NCBI RefSeq assembly: GCF_020733635.1
Contig: NZ_JAJFZL010000001.1
Coordinates: 3,844,001 to 3,908,000 of the forward strand
Direction: 5' to 3'
DNA from: Nocardia spumae
GTDB lineage: Bacteria; Actinomycetota; Actinomycetes; Mycobacteriales; Mycobacteriaceae
Length of the DNA stretch: 64,000 bases
A program made the translations under genes and the position numbers. This document shows positions 8,625 through 17,780 of the stretch, piece after piece. Numbering within the stretch: position 1 is the stretch's first letter; every line of letters begins with the position of its first letter. The notes beneath the pieces were generated by a model. That model made no database searches, had not been told where the DNA came from, and saw only the letters and a list, made by a program, of their open reading frames with translations.

Positions 8625-9758
8625 ATGCGATCATCGAAACCCACGACCTGTTCACCGGCACTCCCGGAGCCCGCGGCCGAGCGCAAGGATTGCGCGGCCG
8701 CTCCCGAATCCGCGCGTCGCAGGCGCGGCGCGACCGACGCGCCGCCGGGAAAGCGGGCCGCGGGAACCCTGCTCGCCGACGCCAGAACCGCCATCGCACC
8801 CGTACTGCGGGCCGCCGTCGCGACCCTCGGTCATCCCCTCGATCGCATGGCGGGCTACCACTTCGGCTGGTGTGACGCCGACGGGAATCTGCGCGCGGGC
8901 GCCCACGGCAAGGGGTTGCGCCCCGCGCTCACCCTGGCCGCGGCCGCCGCCTGCGGCGCCAGCCCCGCCGACGCCGTCCACGCCGGGGCGGCGGTCGAAC
9001 TCCTGCACAACTTCTCGCTGGTACACGACGACGTGATGGACGCCGACCCGCTGCGGCACGGCCGCCCGACGGTGTGGCGGATCTGGGGTTCCACCAACGC
9101 CACTCTTCTCGGTGACGCGCTGCAGGCGCTGGCGTTCGCCGTGCTCTCCGATGGCGGCGTACCCGAATCCGCCGGCGCGCCCGCGGTGATCCGGCTGGCG
9201 CGCACCACCGCGACCCTGTGCCACGGTCAGTACCAGGATTGCGATTTCGAGACTCGTCCCGATGTGACCGTCGAGGACTATCTGTCCATGGCGGCCGGCA
9301 AAACCGCGGTCCTGCTGGGGTGCTCGTGTGCGCTGGGCGCCTTGTGCGCCGGGGCCGATTCGCGAACCGTCGCCGTACTCAACACCTTCGGCCGGAACCT
9401 GGGCCTGGCGTTCCAACTGGTCGATGACGCGATCGATATCTGGGGCGATCCGGTGGTCACCGGGAAGCCCCGCCACAGCGATCTCCGGGCGCGCAAACGT
9501 TCCTTCCCGATCGTCTGTGCCCTGACCTCCGGAACTCCGGCCGGAGCGGAGCTGGCCCGGATGTACCGGGATCCGCGGCCGATGTCGGACGCCGACGCGG
9601 TGCGTGCCGCCGAACTGGTGGACGAGGCCGGGGGCAGGCAGCGAACCCAGCGCCGCGCCGATCAAGCGCTGCGCGCCGCGCTCACCTGCCTGCCCGCCGG
9701 CCTCGTCGTGGACGATCTCGTCACGCTCGCTCACGTTGTGGTGCAGCGCAATCGGTGA
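8625..9758 (+). CDS. Polyprenyl diphosphate synthase (trans-isoprenyl family)
   Basis: 377 aa from the chosen ATG; a longer start at 8544 is possible but adds only low-complexity residues. It condenses isopentenyl diphosphate with an allylic diphosphate to make a longer prenyl chain. The first aspartate-rich motif reads VHDDVMDAD with a downstream RHGRPTVW, and the second is LVDDAIDIWGD followed by KRSFPIV. Residues GKGLRPALTL upstream bind diphosphate. Product chain length depends on the residues before the first motif (F at -5) and cannot be stated with confidence. No terpene cyclase or carotenoid gene is nearby. The first 60 residues are basic, Pro/Ala-rich and probably disordered. Confidence 0.9.
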   Translation: MRSSKPTTCSPALPEPAAERKDCAAAPESARRRRGATDAPPGKRAAGTLLADARTAIAPVLRAAVATLGHPLDRMAGYHFGWCDADGNLRAGAHGKGLRPALTLAAAAACGASPADAVHAGAAVELLHNFSLVHDDVMDADPLRHGRPTVWRIWGSTNATLLGDALQALAFAVLSDGGVPESAGAPAVIRLARTTATLCHGQYQDCDFETRPDVTVEDYLSMAAGKTAVLLGCSCALGALCAGADSRTVAVLNTFGRNLGLAFQLVDDAIDIWGDPVVTGKPRHSDLRARKRSFPIVCALTSGTPAGAELARMYRDPRPMSDADAVRAAELVDEAGGRQRTQRRADQALRAALTCLPAGLVVDDLVTLAHVVVQRNR

Positions 9759-9772
9759 TCGCGCTGCCGTGA

Positions 9773-11686
9773 CTACCTCCGGCGACCGCTGCGGCGTCCG
9801 AGCAGCACCGCCACACCGATCAGCACGGCCACCACGAGTGCGCCCACAACGGTGAACAGGACCACGGTGGTGGATACACCGTCGTCGCTGTTCGCGTCCA
9901 CAGCGCCTGCCGATTGCGAGCCGCCGGCCGACTGCTGCGGGGGCTTCATGGTGACGGCGTTCTCACCGAAAGTGCCGTCCGCCGTGGCTGATTCGTACTT
10001 CGGTCCCGGCTCCGCGGTGCCCGCGACCGTCAGATCCAGCCGGATCGGTACCGGGCCACCTACTCCTTCGGTATGCGACGGACCGACGGAAACAGCGATG
10101 TAGTACCAGCCGTCGATACTCTGATCCTTACCGTTACCGAATCCGGAGTCGCGATTGTTGTAGCGCACCGGCACTGTCGCCAGTGCGGGATCGTTGGTCG
10201 GCATCCCATCCGCTTCACCGTTGTAGCTGCTGAAATCGTGAGCGATCTCTTCGCGTATCGGCGAGTAGAGCGTGGTCGTGACCCTCGACAGGCCGTCGAG
10301 CCCGCGCCGGTCGGATTCCAGGAAGTTCACCCGGTACGCCAGGCCCTGCCCCCAATCCAGCTTGACCCGATAGAACACGAATTCACCCCGCTGCAGGGTG
10401 TCGGTGTAACTGCCGGAGCCGTTCAATGTCGTGGCGGCATTGAACGATCCGCTACCGGTGACCGGAACGGCGGTGCCGGTCGGCGCCGTGAAGGCCGTGG
10501 GTGTCGTCGAGGACGGCGGGCCCGCGTCGCTCACCGCCGGTTCGATCCCGACCAGCAGTTCCATCGGCATCTGCTGCGGCATTCCGTCGGCAACGCCGTG
10601 CCATTCGGGCACGAAATAATAGCGGCCGCCACCCTTGCATTTATCCGCGTCGGTGCCGGACTCCGATTTCTTCTGTGTCGCGCCGTCCCATGCCTTGGTG
10701 ACCGTCAGCGCGACCCCGTCGCTGGTGTTGACCACCTGCTCGAACTCGAAGACGTTGCAGTCTCTCCCGTCCGCACCGTAGACCCGCAGGTACAGCACAC
10801 TGTTGTCCTGGCCCAGATCCTTCTGCCGGAAATGGGGAAACGCCAGCGTCGCACTGAAGTAGGCCATCGCGCCCTGCGGCACGTCGACGGCGTAATACTT
10901 GCTCTCGTGCTGGCCGATCGTGTCCAGATACTGGCCGGGTGTCGCGACCGGAGCGTCGCGGTAGGTCGCGGTGCCGGAGATCGGTGTGCCGATCGGCTTG
11001 TAGGTTCGCAAAGCCGCTTGGCTGACTCGCGGCAGGATGCGCTCGAGGGTTTTACCGTCGGCGGCATCGGTGTACGTACCCCCGGTCCGCTGCGCGATAC
11101 AGGTCAGCTGTGCTCGCGAGGCACTGTCCACGCCGAATCCGATCGCATGGATGACGATCGTTGCGCCCTGGCGGTTCAGTTCCTGTGCGACCGCGCACGG
11201 ATCCGGTGGCGCACAGGTGTCCTCACCATCGGAGACGAGCACGATCGAACGCGGCCCCGAGGACGGCAGCGACTTCGCGGCCTCGCGCAACGACGTGCCG
11301 ATCGGGGTGTAGCCACTGGCCTGAATTCCGTCGACCGCGCTGTTCAACGCAGCCCGGTCGAGAGTTTCGGGGGTGCGCAGAGTGCGGACATCCTTACATC
11401 CGGCGGTCTTCTCCGCATCCGAGGACCCCGTCCCGGTTCCGTATACGGTCAGTCCGACTTTCGACTCGGCCGGTGCCGCGCCCACGAAACTGTGCACGGC
11501 CGCCTTGGCTGCATCCATTTTCGTACCGCCCCCCGGATCGGCCGCCTGCATCGAGCCCGATGCGTCGAGCACCAGCATCGTGGGCGCGTACTCCGGCTTC
11601 TGCTCCTGGGCCCGCACCGGAACCACTACCAGTGACACAGCCACCGCGGCGGCCACTGTCGTCACCAGCCTCGCAAATATCGACAT
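9773..11686 (-). CDS. Secreted, membrane-anchored VWA-domain protein
   Basis: 637 aa from the ATG at 11686, which has a good TTGGAGAG ribosome site; an upstream in-frame ATG at 11752 would break the signal peptide. Signal peptide about residues 1-27, ending PVRAQ. A von Willebrand A domain follows, with an intact MIDAS: DASGS, the threonine in GYTPIGTS, and the aspartate in LVSDGED. Cysteine pairs (CKDVRT, CAPPDPC) suggest disulfides outside the membrane. The long C-terminal beta-rich region ends in one transmembrane helix (VVGALVVAVLIGVAVLL) and a basic tail RRSGRRR, a type-I anchor. It probably binds a ligand or surface polymer; the function is unknown. It is convergent with the prenyltransferase gene. 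Confidence 0.88.
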   Translation of the reverse strand: MSIFARLVTTVAAAVAVSLVVVPVRAQEQKPEYAPTMLVLDASGSMQAADPGGGTKMDAAKAAVHSFVGAAPAESKVGLTVYGTGTGSSDAEKTAGCKDVRTLRTPETLDRAALNSAVDGIQASGYTPIGTSLREAAKSLPSSGPRSIVLVSDGEDTCAPPDPCAVAQELNRQGATIVIHAIGFGVDSASRAQLTCIAQRTGGTYTDAADGKTLERILPRVSQAALRTYKPIGTPISGTATYRDAPVATPGQYLDTIGQHESKYYAVDVPQGAMAYFSATLAFPHFRQKDLGQDNSVLYLRVYGADGRDCNVFEFEQVVNTSDGVALTVTKAWDGATQKKSESGTDADKCKGGGRYYFVPEWHGVADGMPQQMPMELLVGIEPAVSDAGPPSSTTPTAFTAPTGTAVPVTGSGSFNAATTLNGSGSYTDTLQRGEFVFYRVKLDWGQGLAYRVNFLESDRRGLDGLSRVTTTLYSPIREEIAHDFSSYNGEADGMPTNDPALATVPVRYNNRDSGFGNGKDQSIDGWYYIAVSVGPSHTEGVGGPVPIRLDLTVAGTAEPGPKYESATADGTFGENAVTMKPPQQSAGGSQSAGAVDANSDDGVSTTVVLFTVVGALVVAVLIGVAVLLGRRSGRRR

Positions 11687-11868
11687 TCTCTCCAACTTCG
11701 GTGATGCACAAGATCGACCGACCATACGCAGCCGAACGGCCTGCCGGCGCACTCGAATTCATTCCTCATGAACTTGTCATGAAAGAGTACGTATACGACA
11801 TTCCAGACCGTGCGCAGCGCATCGTCCGGGCCGAACGGGTGCCCGCGCCGACACACAGCGCAATGGGC

Positions 11869-11874
11869 TATAAC
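11869..11874 (+). promoter_or_regulatory. -10 box for leaderless tetR
   Basis: TATAAC lies 6 nt before the ATG at 11881, with no ribosome site between. This geometry predicts a transcript starting at or within 1 nt of the start codon. Confidence 0.5.
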
Positions 11875-11880
11875 TGCTGC

Positions 11881-12564
11881 ATGGGAAAGTCCGCCGACGA
11901 CAATGGCAGCACGGGGGCGGTGCCGTCGATGGCCCGGACTTCCCTGCTGCGGGAATTGCCCACCACCGAGCGGGGATTGCGGACTCGATCGGCCCTGATC
12001 GCCGCGGCCCGGCGCGTATTCGAATCCAACGGCTACCTCGACACCCGGCTGGTCGATATCACCACCGCCGCCCACTGCTCCTCCGGCACCTTCTACACCT
12101 ACTTCTCCAGCAAGGAGGAGATATTCGCGGCCGTGCTCGAAGTCGCCCAGGAGGACATGCTGCATCCGGGGATGCCGCACGTCCCCGACGCCGACGATCC
12201 GGCCGCCGTCGTCGCCGCCAGCAATCGAGCCTATTTCGAGGCGTATCAGCGCAACGCCCAGCTGATGGGCCTGCTCGAGCAGGTCGCCAATATCGATCCC
12301 GAGTTCCGGGTGCTGCGGCAACGACGAGCCGAGGCCTTCATCGACCGCAACGCGCGCAGTATCGAGTCGCTACAGCGTCGTGGGCTCGCCGATCCCGACC
12401 TCGATCCCCTGCTCGCCTCACGAGCGCTGTCCGGCATGGTCAGCAGACTGGCATTCGGATATTTCGTCACTGTCGACGACGACCGGCCGATCGACCTCGA
12501 CGAGCTCACCTTCACCGCCACCCGGCTCTGGGTGAACGCATTGCGCATCCCCGGTAAATCCTGA
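11881..12564 (+). CDS. TetR/AcrR-family regulator of the acyl-CoA cluster
   Basis: 227 aa from the ATG at 11881; the open frame extends far upstream but that part overlaps the VWA gene and is not coding. The DNA-binding domain covers about residues 35-85, with RSALIAAARRVFESNGYL followed by DITTAAHCSSGTFYTYFSSKEEIFAAV. The C-terminal half (EAYQRNAQLMGLLEQVANIDPEF) is the ligand-binding helical domain of the subgroup often found beside lipid catabolism genes. It lies upstream of, and in the same direction as, the SDR/acyl-CoA dehydrogenase operon and most likely represses it. Confidence 0.88.
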   Translation: MGKSADDNGSTGAVPSMARTSLLRELPTTERGLRTRSALIAAARRVFESNGYLDTRLVDITTAAHCSSGTFYTYFSSKEEIFAAVLEVAQEDMLHPGMPHVPDADDPAAVVAASNRAYFEAYQRNAQLMGLLEQVANIDPEFRVLRQRRAEAFIDRNARSIESLQRRGLADPDLDPLLASRALSGMVSRLAFGYFVTVDDDRPIDLDELTFTATRLWVNALRIPGKS

Positions 12565-12649
12565 CCGGGCTCTCCGGTTTCGACCTCGTATACCGCGCGG
12601 ACCTGCTAGAACAGCTCACAATGACCCGAATCCGCCCCCGTAATTGAAC

Positions 12650-12659
12650 TTGACGTCAA
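12650..12659. promoter_or_regulatory. Perfect palindrome TTGACGTCAA upstream of the SDR operon
   Basis: A 10-bp perfect inverted repeat sits 48 nt before the GTG of the first SDR gene. A half-site TAGAACA lies about 40 nt further up (12606-12618 region). The palindrome is a plausible operator for the preceding TetR protein, but no consensus is known to me. Confidence 0.35.
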
Positions 12660-12706
12660 CATAAACTACGGTGGGGCCACATCTCGAGCACGAACAGGGG
12701 ACGCCA

Positions 12707-13525
12707 GTGCAGGTTGCGCAGAAAGTGGCCATCGTGACCGGTGGCGGTGGTGGTATCGGCGGCGCGATCGCCGCCGCCCTCGCCGCCGCCGGAGCCCGGG
12801 TCGTGGTCGCCGATATCGATGGGGCCGCGGCACGAGCGGTCGCCGACGACATCGCGGCCGCCCACCCGGGTGCGTGCGTGAGCACGGGGGCCGACGTCAG
12901 CGATCCCGACGCGATCGCCGGGCTGATCGCGTTCGCGGAGCACACCTTCGGCCCGGTGGACATGTACTTCGCCAACGCCGGAATCGCCGGCGCGGTAGGG
13001 CTGGACGTCGCCGAGGCCGAGTGGGACCGTTCCTTCGACGTCAATGTCCGCGCCCATATCCGGGCGGCCACACAGCTGATTCCGGGGTGGCTCGAGCGCG
13101 GCACGGGCTATTTCGTCAGCACCGCCTCGGCGGCGGGGCTGCTCACCCAGATCGGATCGGCGACCTATTCGGTGACCAAGCACGCCGCCGTAGGCTTCGC
13201 CGAATGGCTGTCGGTCACATACGGCGACAAGGGTATTCGCGTGAGCTGCCTGTGCCCGATGGGGGTCGACACTCCCCTGCTCTACGCCGGCCGTGATTCC
13301 GGCGACCGGCTGGGCGCGGCCTCCACCCGCGCGGTGACCGCCGCCGGCGCGGTCCTCGAACCGGCGGATGTCGCGGCGGCGGTCCTGGCCGCCGTCGAAG
13401 CCGAGCAGTTCCTGATCCTGCCGCATCCCAGCGTCCTCGAGATGTATCGGCGCAAGGGGGCCGACTACGACCGCTGGCTGGCCGGAATGCGCCGCTACCA
13501 GCACAGTCTGCTCGACGAGAACTGA
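12707..13525 (+). CDS. Short-chain dehydrogenase/reductase
   Basis: NAD(P)-dependent SDR, 272 aa from GTG 12707; the frame opens at 12671, but the nucleotide-binding strand begins only after VAQKVAIVTGG, which favours the later start. TGGGGGIGG is the dinucleotide loop, followed by ADIDG (an acidic residue suggesting NAD), a variant of the structural NNAG motif (FANAG), and catalytic Ser with YSVTK. The C-terminal region resembles SDRs that oxidise hydroxyacyl or sterol-like substrates. It is the first gene of a run with an acyl-CoA dehydrogenase, a second SDR and an APH-like kinase, suggesting acyl-CoA or steroid side-chain degradation. Confidence 0.88.
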   Translation: MQVAQKVAIVTGGGGGIGGAIAAALAAAGARVVVADIDGAAARAVADDIAAAHPGACVSTGADVSDPDAIAGLIAFAEHTFGPVDMYFANAGIAGAVGLDVAEAEWDRSFDVNVRAHIRAATQLIPGWLERGTGYFVSTASAAGLLTQIGSATYSVTKHAAVGFAEWLSVTYGDKGIRVSCLCPMGVDTPLLYAGRDSGDRLGAASTRAVTAAGAVLEPADVAAAVLAAVEAEQFLILPHPSVLEMYRRKGADYDRWLAGMRRYQHSLLDEN

Positions 13526-13561
13526 ACCCGACACCAGTTTCCACAACGATCAGGAGTACAC

Positions 13562-14785
13562 ATGTCGATGTTCGACATCTCCGAGCGGGCGCAGGACTAC
13601 CGCACCCGGCTGCTGGAGTTCATGGATTCCCACATCTATCCGGCCGAGGCCGTCTACGACGAACAGATGCGCGACGCCGGGGACCCGCACTTCCAGCCGC
13701 CGATCCTCGAGGAGCTCAAAGCCGAGGCCCGGCGGCGCGGGCTGTGGAATCTGTTCCATCCCTACCCCGAATGGGGGCCGGGCCTGACGAATCTCGAATA
13801 CGCGCCGCTGGCCGAGATCATGGGCCGCAGCCACCTGGCCTCGGAGGCCTGCAACTGCAGCGCCCCCGACACCGGGAACATGGAGGTGTTGACCCTCTTC
13901 GGTACCGACGAGCACAAGAAGAAATACCTCGAGCCGTTGCTGGCGGGCACCATCCGCTCGGCGTTCGCGATGACCGAACCCGCGGTCGCCAGCTCCGACG
14001 CCACCAACGTCGAACTGTCGATGGTTCGCGACGGCGACGAATACGTGCTCAACGGCCGGAAGTGGTTCGCCTCCAACGCCTTGCACCCGCACTGCACCGT
14101 TCTGATCGTGATGGGCAAGACCGATCCGGCCGCGGCGCCGCACCGCCAGCAGTCGATGATGGTGGTGCCGATCGACGCTCCCGGGGTCACCGTGCTGCGC
14201 GGCTTACCGGTCTTCGGCTACCAGGATCGCGAAGGGCACGCCGAAATCGATTTCCACGACGTCCGCGTGCCGGTCACCGATGTGCTCGCGGGCGAGGGTG
14301 AGGGGTTCGCGATCAGCCAGGCCCGGCTGGGCCCCGGCCGCATCCATCACTGCATGCGCGCTATCGGCATGGCCGAACGGGCCCTGGAACTGATGTGCCG
14401 GCGCGCGAGCACCCGCGTCGCCTTCGGCAAGCCGATCGCCGCGAACGCGAATATCCAGGATTGGATCGCCGAATCACGCATCGATATCGAGATGATCCGG
14501 CTGCTCACGCTGAAGACGGCCTATCTGATGGATACCGTCGGCAACAAGGAGGCGCGCACCGAGATCGCGGCGATCAAGGTGGCGGCGCCCGCGATCGCGC
14601 TGAAGGTGGTCGACCGCGCCATCCAGGTCCACGGCGGCGCCGGTGTCACCGACGACTTCCCGCTGGCCATGGCCTGGGCGCATCTGCGCACCCTGCGACT
14701 GGCCGACGGACCCGATGAGGTGCACAAGCGCACCATCGCCCGCGGGGAACTGCGCAAGTACCGAGATGACAAGGCAGGCAACTGA
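13562..14785 (+). CDS. Acyl-CoA dehydrogenase family protein
   Basis: 407 aa, full length. FAD enzyme that introduces a double bond into an acyl-CoA thioester. Visible landmarks are [16 protein letters not shown] (FAD/acyl-CoA contact), [13 protein letters not shown], the [15 protein letters not shown] hinge, and the C-terminal [31 protein letters not shown] and [15 protein letters not shown] segments. These place it with the ACAD10/11-like long acyl-CoA dehydrogenases that often travel with an APH-type kinase, as here. A GATCAGGAG ribosome site precedes the ATG. It lies 36 nt after the first SDR gene and 1 nt before the ATG of the second. Confidence 0.92.
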   Translation: MSMFDISERAQDYRTRLLEFMDSHIYPAEAVYDEQMRDAGDPHFQPPILEELKAEARRRGLWNLFHPYPEWGPGLTNLEYAPLAEIMGRSHLASEACNCSAPDTGNMEVLTLFGTDEHKKKYLEPLLAGTIRSAFAMTEPAVASSDATNVELSMVRDGDEYVLNGRKWFASNALHPHCTVLIVMGKTDPAAAPHRQQSMMVVPIDAPGVTVLRGLPVFGYQDREGHAEIDFHDVRVPVTDVLAGEGEGFAISQARLGPGRIHHCMRAIGMAERALELMCRRASTRVAFGKPIAANANIQDWIAESRIDIEMIRLLTLKTAYLMDTVGNKEARTEIAAIKVAAPAIALKVVDRAIQVHGGAGVTDDFPLAMAWAHLRTLRLADGPDEVHKRTIARGELRKYRDDKAGN

Positions 14786-14786
14786 T

Positions 14787-15557
14787 ATGGCGACCACGGA
14801 TCTGACCGGACGCACCGCGATCATCACCGGCGCCTCCCGCGGCATCGGCCTGGCGACCGCGCAGGCGCTCGCCGCCGCCGGTGCCAACGTCGTGCTCACC
14901 GCGCGGGAACAGGCCTCCGCCGACGCCGCGGCCGCACAGGTGGACGGCACCGCGATCGGTGTCGGCGCGCACGCGGTCGACGAGCAAGCCGCCCGCGCGT
15001 GTATCGATCGCACCCTCGAGCGGTTCGGCAGCGTCGACATCCTGGTGAACAACGCCGGGACCAATCCGGCCTTCGGCCCGGTCGTCGCCCAGGATCACGC
15101 CCGCTTCGCCAAGATCTTCGACGTCAACCTGTGGGCGCCGATCCTGTGGACCGCACTGGCCAACGAGGCCTGGATGGGTGAGCACTGCGGCGCTGTCGTC
15201 AATACGGCCTCCATCGGCGGAATGGGATTCGAGGCGAATCTGGGGCTCTACAACGCCTCGAAGGCCGCTCTGATCCACCTGACCAAGCAGATGGCACTGG
15301 AACTGTCACCCAAGGTCCGGGTGAACGCGGTCGCCCCCGGCGTGGTGCGCACCAAGCTCGCCGAGGCGCTGTGGCGCGAGCACGAGGACCTGGTGGCCGG
15401 GGCCACCGCACTGGACCGGGTCGGCGAACCCGACGATATCGGCGCGGCCATCGCCTTCCTGGTGTCGGATGCGGCGCGGTGGGTCACCGGGGAGGTCATG
15501 GTGGTCGACGGCGGGCAGCGACTCGGTCATCCGGCGGCATTCCGGACCGCCCCGTGA
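14787..15557 (+). CDS. Short-chain dehydrogenase/reductase (SDR)
   Basis: 256 aa from ATG 14787, one nucleotide after the acyl-CoA dehydrogenase stop. Classical SDR: TGASRGIG cofactor loop, NNAGTNP, catalytic serine in VNTASIGG, YNASK, and the C-terminal TGEVMVVDGGQ. It probably oxidises a hydroxyacyl intermediate made by the neighbouring dehydrogenase. Its stop overlaps the GTG start of the kinase gene (GTGA at 15554-15557), so the two are translationally coupled. Confidence 0.92.
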   Translation: MATTDLTGRTAIITGASRGIGLATAQALAAAGANVVLTAREQASADAAAAQVDGTAIGVGAHAVDEQAARACIDRTLERFGSVDILVNNAGTNPAFGPVVAQDHARFAKIFDVNLWAPILWTALANEAWMGEHCGAVVNTASIGGMGFEANLGLYNASKAALIHLTKQMALELSPKVRVNAVAPGVVRTKLAEALWREHEDLVAGATALDRVGEPDDIGAAIAFLVSDAARWVTGEVMVVDGGQRLGHPAAFRTAP

Positions 15558-16600
15558 CCGTGCCACCCGGATCCGGGACGGTCCCGGGACTCGAGACCGC
15601 CGCGGTGACCCGATGGATCGCCGCCCACGCCCCCACTCTGACCGGCACCCCGGCCTTCACCCGGATCGGGCTGGGGCAGTCCAATCTCACCTATCTGGTG
15701 AGCGACGACGCCGGGCACCGCTGGGTGCTGCGCCGTCCGCCGCTGGGCCATCTCCTCGCCTCCGCCCACGATGTGGTGCGCGAGGCGCGGATCATGTCGG
15801 CCCTGGCCGGCACCGATGTGCCGGTTCCGGCGATCCTGGCCGTCACCACCGATACCGCGGTGTGCGAGGCGCCGGCGGTGCTGATGGAGTTCGTCGACGG
15901 TCAGGTCGTCGACACCATGGACATCGTGGGTGCGATGGCGCCGCAGCGACGCCGCGCCATCGCCGAATCGCTGATCGCGACCCTGGCGCGGATCCACGCG
16001 GTCGATCTGGACGCGGTGGGGCTGGCCGATCTGGCCAGTCACAAACCCTATGCGCAACGGCAGTTGAACCGCTGGTCACGGCAGTGGGAGCAGTCGAAGA
16101 CCCGCGATCTGCCCGAACTCGACGAGCTCACCCGAAGGCTCACCGATGCCGTCCCGCCCCAGCGCGAGACCACGCTCGTGCACGGCGACTTCCACCTGCG
16201 CAACGTGATCACCTCCCGGGAAACCGGCGCGGTGGTGGCGGCGCTGGACTGGGAGTTGTCCACCCTGGGCGATCCCCTGGCGGATATGGGCAGTCTGCTC
16301 GCCTACTGGGTCGAGCCGGGCGAGGACATCGGTGGCGATTTCCCGGCCTCGGCGCTGCCCGGATTCCCGGATCGCGCGCAGATGGCGGACGCGTATCTCG
16401 AGGCAACCGGCCGCGACCGCGACGCGCTGACGTTCTGGCATGTGCTCGGCTTGTGGAAGCTCGCGATCATCGCCGAAGGGGTGATGCGGCGGGCAGCCGA
16501 CACCCCCGGCAACAAGGCCGCCGCCGGAACTCCCACGGTCGAGCGGATCGATGCCATCGTCGCCGAGGCGCGCGATATCGCCACTGCCGCGGGGCTGTAA
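15554..16600 (+). CDS. APH-family phosphotransferase (ACAD10/11-associated type)
   Basis: 348 aa. Aminoglycoside-phosphotransferase/choline-kinase fold: an N-terminal GLGQSNLTYLVSDD glycine loop, VLRRPP with invariant lysine replaced by arginine-rich sequence as in this subgroup, EARIMSAL, catalytic VHGDFHLRNVI (Brenner motif), and ALDWELSTLGDPLADMG for Mg binding. Bacterial relatives beside acyl-CoA dehydrogenases act like the kinase half of eukaryotic ACAD10/ACAD11, phosphorylating 4-hydroxyacyl-CoA so that the dehydrogenase can eliminate phosphate. The operon order here fits this well, but the substrate is inferred. The GTG start is set by the 4-nt overlap with the SDR gene. Confidence 0.88.
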   Translation: MTVPPGSGTVPGLETAAVTRWIAAHAPTLTGTPAFTRIGLGQSNLTYLVSDDAGHRWVLRRPPLGHLLASAHDVVREARIMSALAGTDVPVPAILAVTTDTAVCEAPAVLMEFVDGQVVDTMDIVGAMAPQRRRAIAESLIATLARIHAVDLDAVGLADLASHKPYAQRQLNRWSRQWEQSKTRDLPELDELTRRLTDAVPPQRETTLVHGDFHLRNVITSRETGAVVAALDWELSTLGDPLADMGSLLAYWVEPGEDIGGDFPASALPGFPDRAQMADAYLEATGRDRDALTFWHVLGLWKLAIIAEGVMRRAADTPGNKAAAGTPTVERIDAIVAEARDIATAAGL

Positions 16601-16627
16601 CGCCGGCACCCACGGGCTACGACGGCA

Positions 16628-17614
16628 TCAGCGCAGGACGGCCTCGCCGGCGGTCATCACTTCGGCGGCGGGCCGGCGCGGAGTACGCGGCAGCGGCGCG
16701 GCCTCGGAGGGCCGCCACCCCAGCCGGATCATGGTCTGCGGATGAGCGCATTCGGAGAGCACCGTGCGGCGGATCTCGGCGCGCAGCTCGGCCAGCGCCA
16801 GGGGCTCGGACTGCAGACTCGACGACAGCCCCAACGCCGTCGCCGACAACAGCAGGGCGCTGACGGCCTCACCGGCACTCAACCGTGCCCGGCGATCGTC
16901 GCCGAGCGTGCACAGCACGAGCCATTCGGCCGCTTCCGGCTGGGTGGCGAGATCGGCGAGTTCGGGTGAGTCGAAGCGGCGCTGCGCGATCTCGCTGTCG
17001 CCGCGCGGGGCGGGCGTGTTGGCGGCGGGAACCCCGTCCGGTGTGCCGTGCCGGCCACTCCACAGCGTCAGTTCGTGCAGATACGCGGGATCGGCGGCAT
17101 GCCGCGATGCGGCCGTTCGCGCCGCCGTCGCCAGTTTCGGGCGCAGTATCGGCGGCACCTGCCGCGCCGCGGCCCCGTAAGTACGCACACTTCCGGACAC
17201 CTCCCGCACACATGCCTGCGGAACCGGCCGCGCGCTGTAGCGGCGGCGGTCGGATTGCCGCTGGGTGATGGCCGCGGCGAGCTCGATATCGCGGGCCGTG
17301 GGTCGCCGCGGCGTGAGGTCGATGGCCGCCAGGTGGTCGGAGTCGGCGTCGTCGGGCAGATAGGTCACCCGCGCCGACCAGCCCAGCATCGCCAGCGCCA
17401 CCCGCATGTGGTGCAGCGCCGCGCCACAACTCATCAGCAGCGCCCGCTGCAGCGGATCGGTCACCGTCAGATGCCTGGTCTCGTCGGCATACAGATGGAT
17501 GGTGTCCGCGCGCAGCGACCAGCGCCACGGCTGAGTGTTGTGCACCGACGGCGCGCGCACCGCCATGTGCACGGCATCGGCGAAGACATCGGTGATCGAT
17601 GGAGCGACTGTCAT
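16628..17614 (-). CDS. Acg-family FMN-binding nitroreductase-like protein
   Basis: 328 aa. Two tandem nitroreductase-like halves as in mycobacterial Acg (Rv2032) and Rv3131: an opening AVRAPSVHNTQPWRW, then LLMSCGAALHHMRVALAMLGW, QRQSDRRRYS, and a C-terminal LSAGEAVSALLLSATALGLSSS. In Mycobacterium these FMN-sequestering proteins belong to the dormancy regulon. I looked upstream for a DosR box and saw none that was convincing. It is convergent with the APH-like kinase gene and precedes a divergently regulated intergenic stretch next to pucR. Confidence 0.88.
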   Translation of the reverse strand: MTVAPSITDVFADAVHMAVRAPSVHNTQPWRWSLRADTIHLYADETRHLTVTDPLQRALLMSCGAALHHMRVALAMLGWSARVTYLPDDADSDHLAAIDLTPRRPTARDIELAAAITQRQSDRRRYSARPVPQACVREVSGSVRTYGAAARQVPPILRPKLATAARTAASRHAADPAYLHELTLWSGRHGTPDGVPAANTPAPRGDSEIAQRRFDSPELADLATQPEAAEWLVLCTLGDDRRARLSAGEAVSALLLSATALGLSSSLQSEPLALAELRAEIRRTVLSECAHPQTMIRLGWRPSEAAPLPRTPRRPAAEVMTAGEAVLR

Positions 17615-17780
17615 GGTGCAGGTTCTGCCTTTCGAGCGTCGCGCGGGCGATGTGGATCGAAGGTCGGCCGGGATCGCCGGTCACCGAATCGAACCCCTCT
17701 ATCGATAAACCGCACGCGGTCGCGCAGAGTTTCGTAATAGTTCACAAAACGACCCCCGGCGAATTCGTCGATCTCGCGAA

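Noticed and set aside
17614..17780. DosR box or other dormancy operator before the Acg-family gene
   Set aside because: The sequence has GG/CC clusters but no good match to the DosR palindrome.
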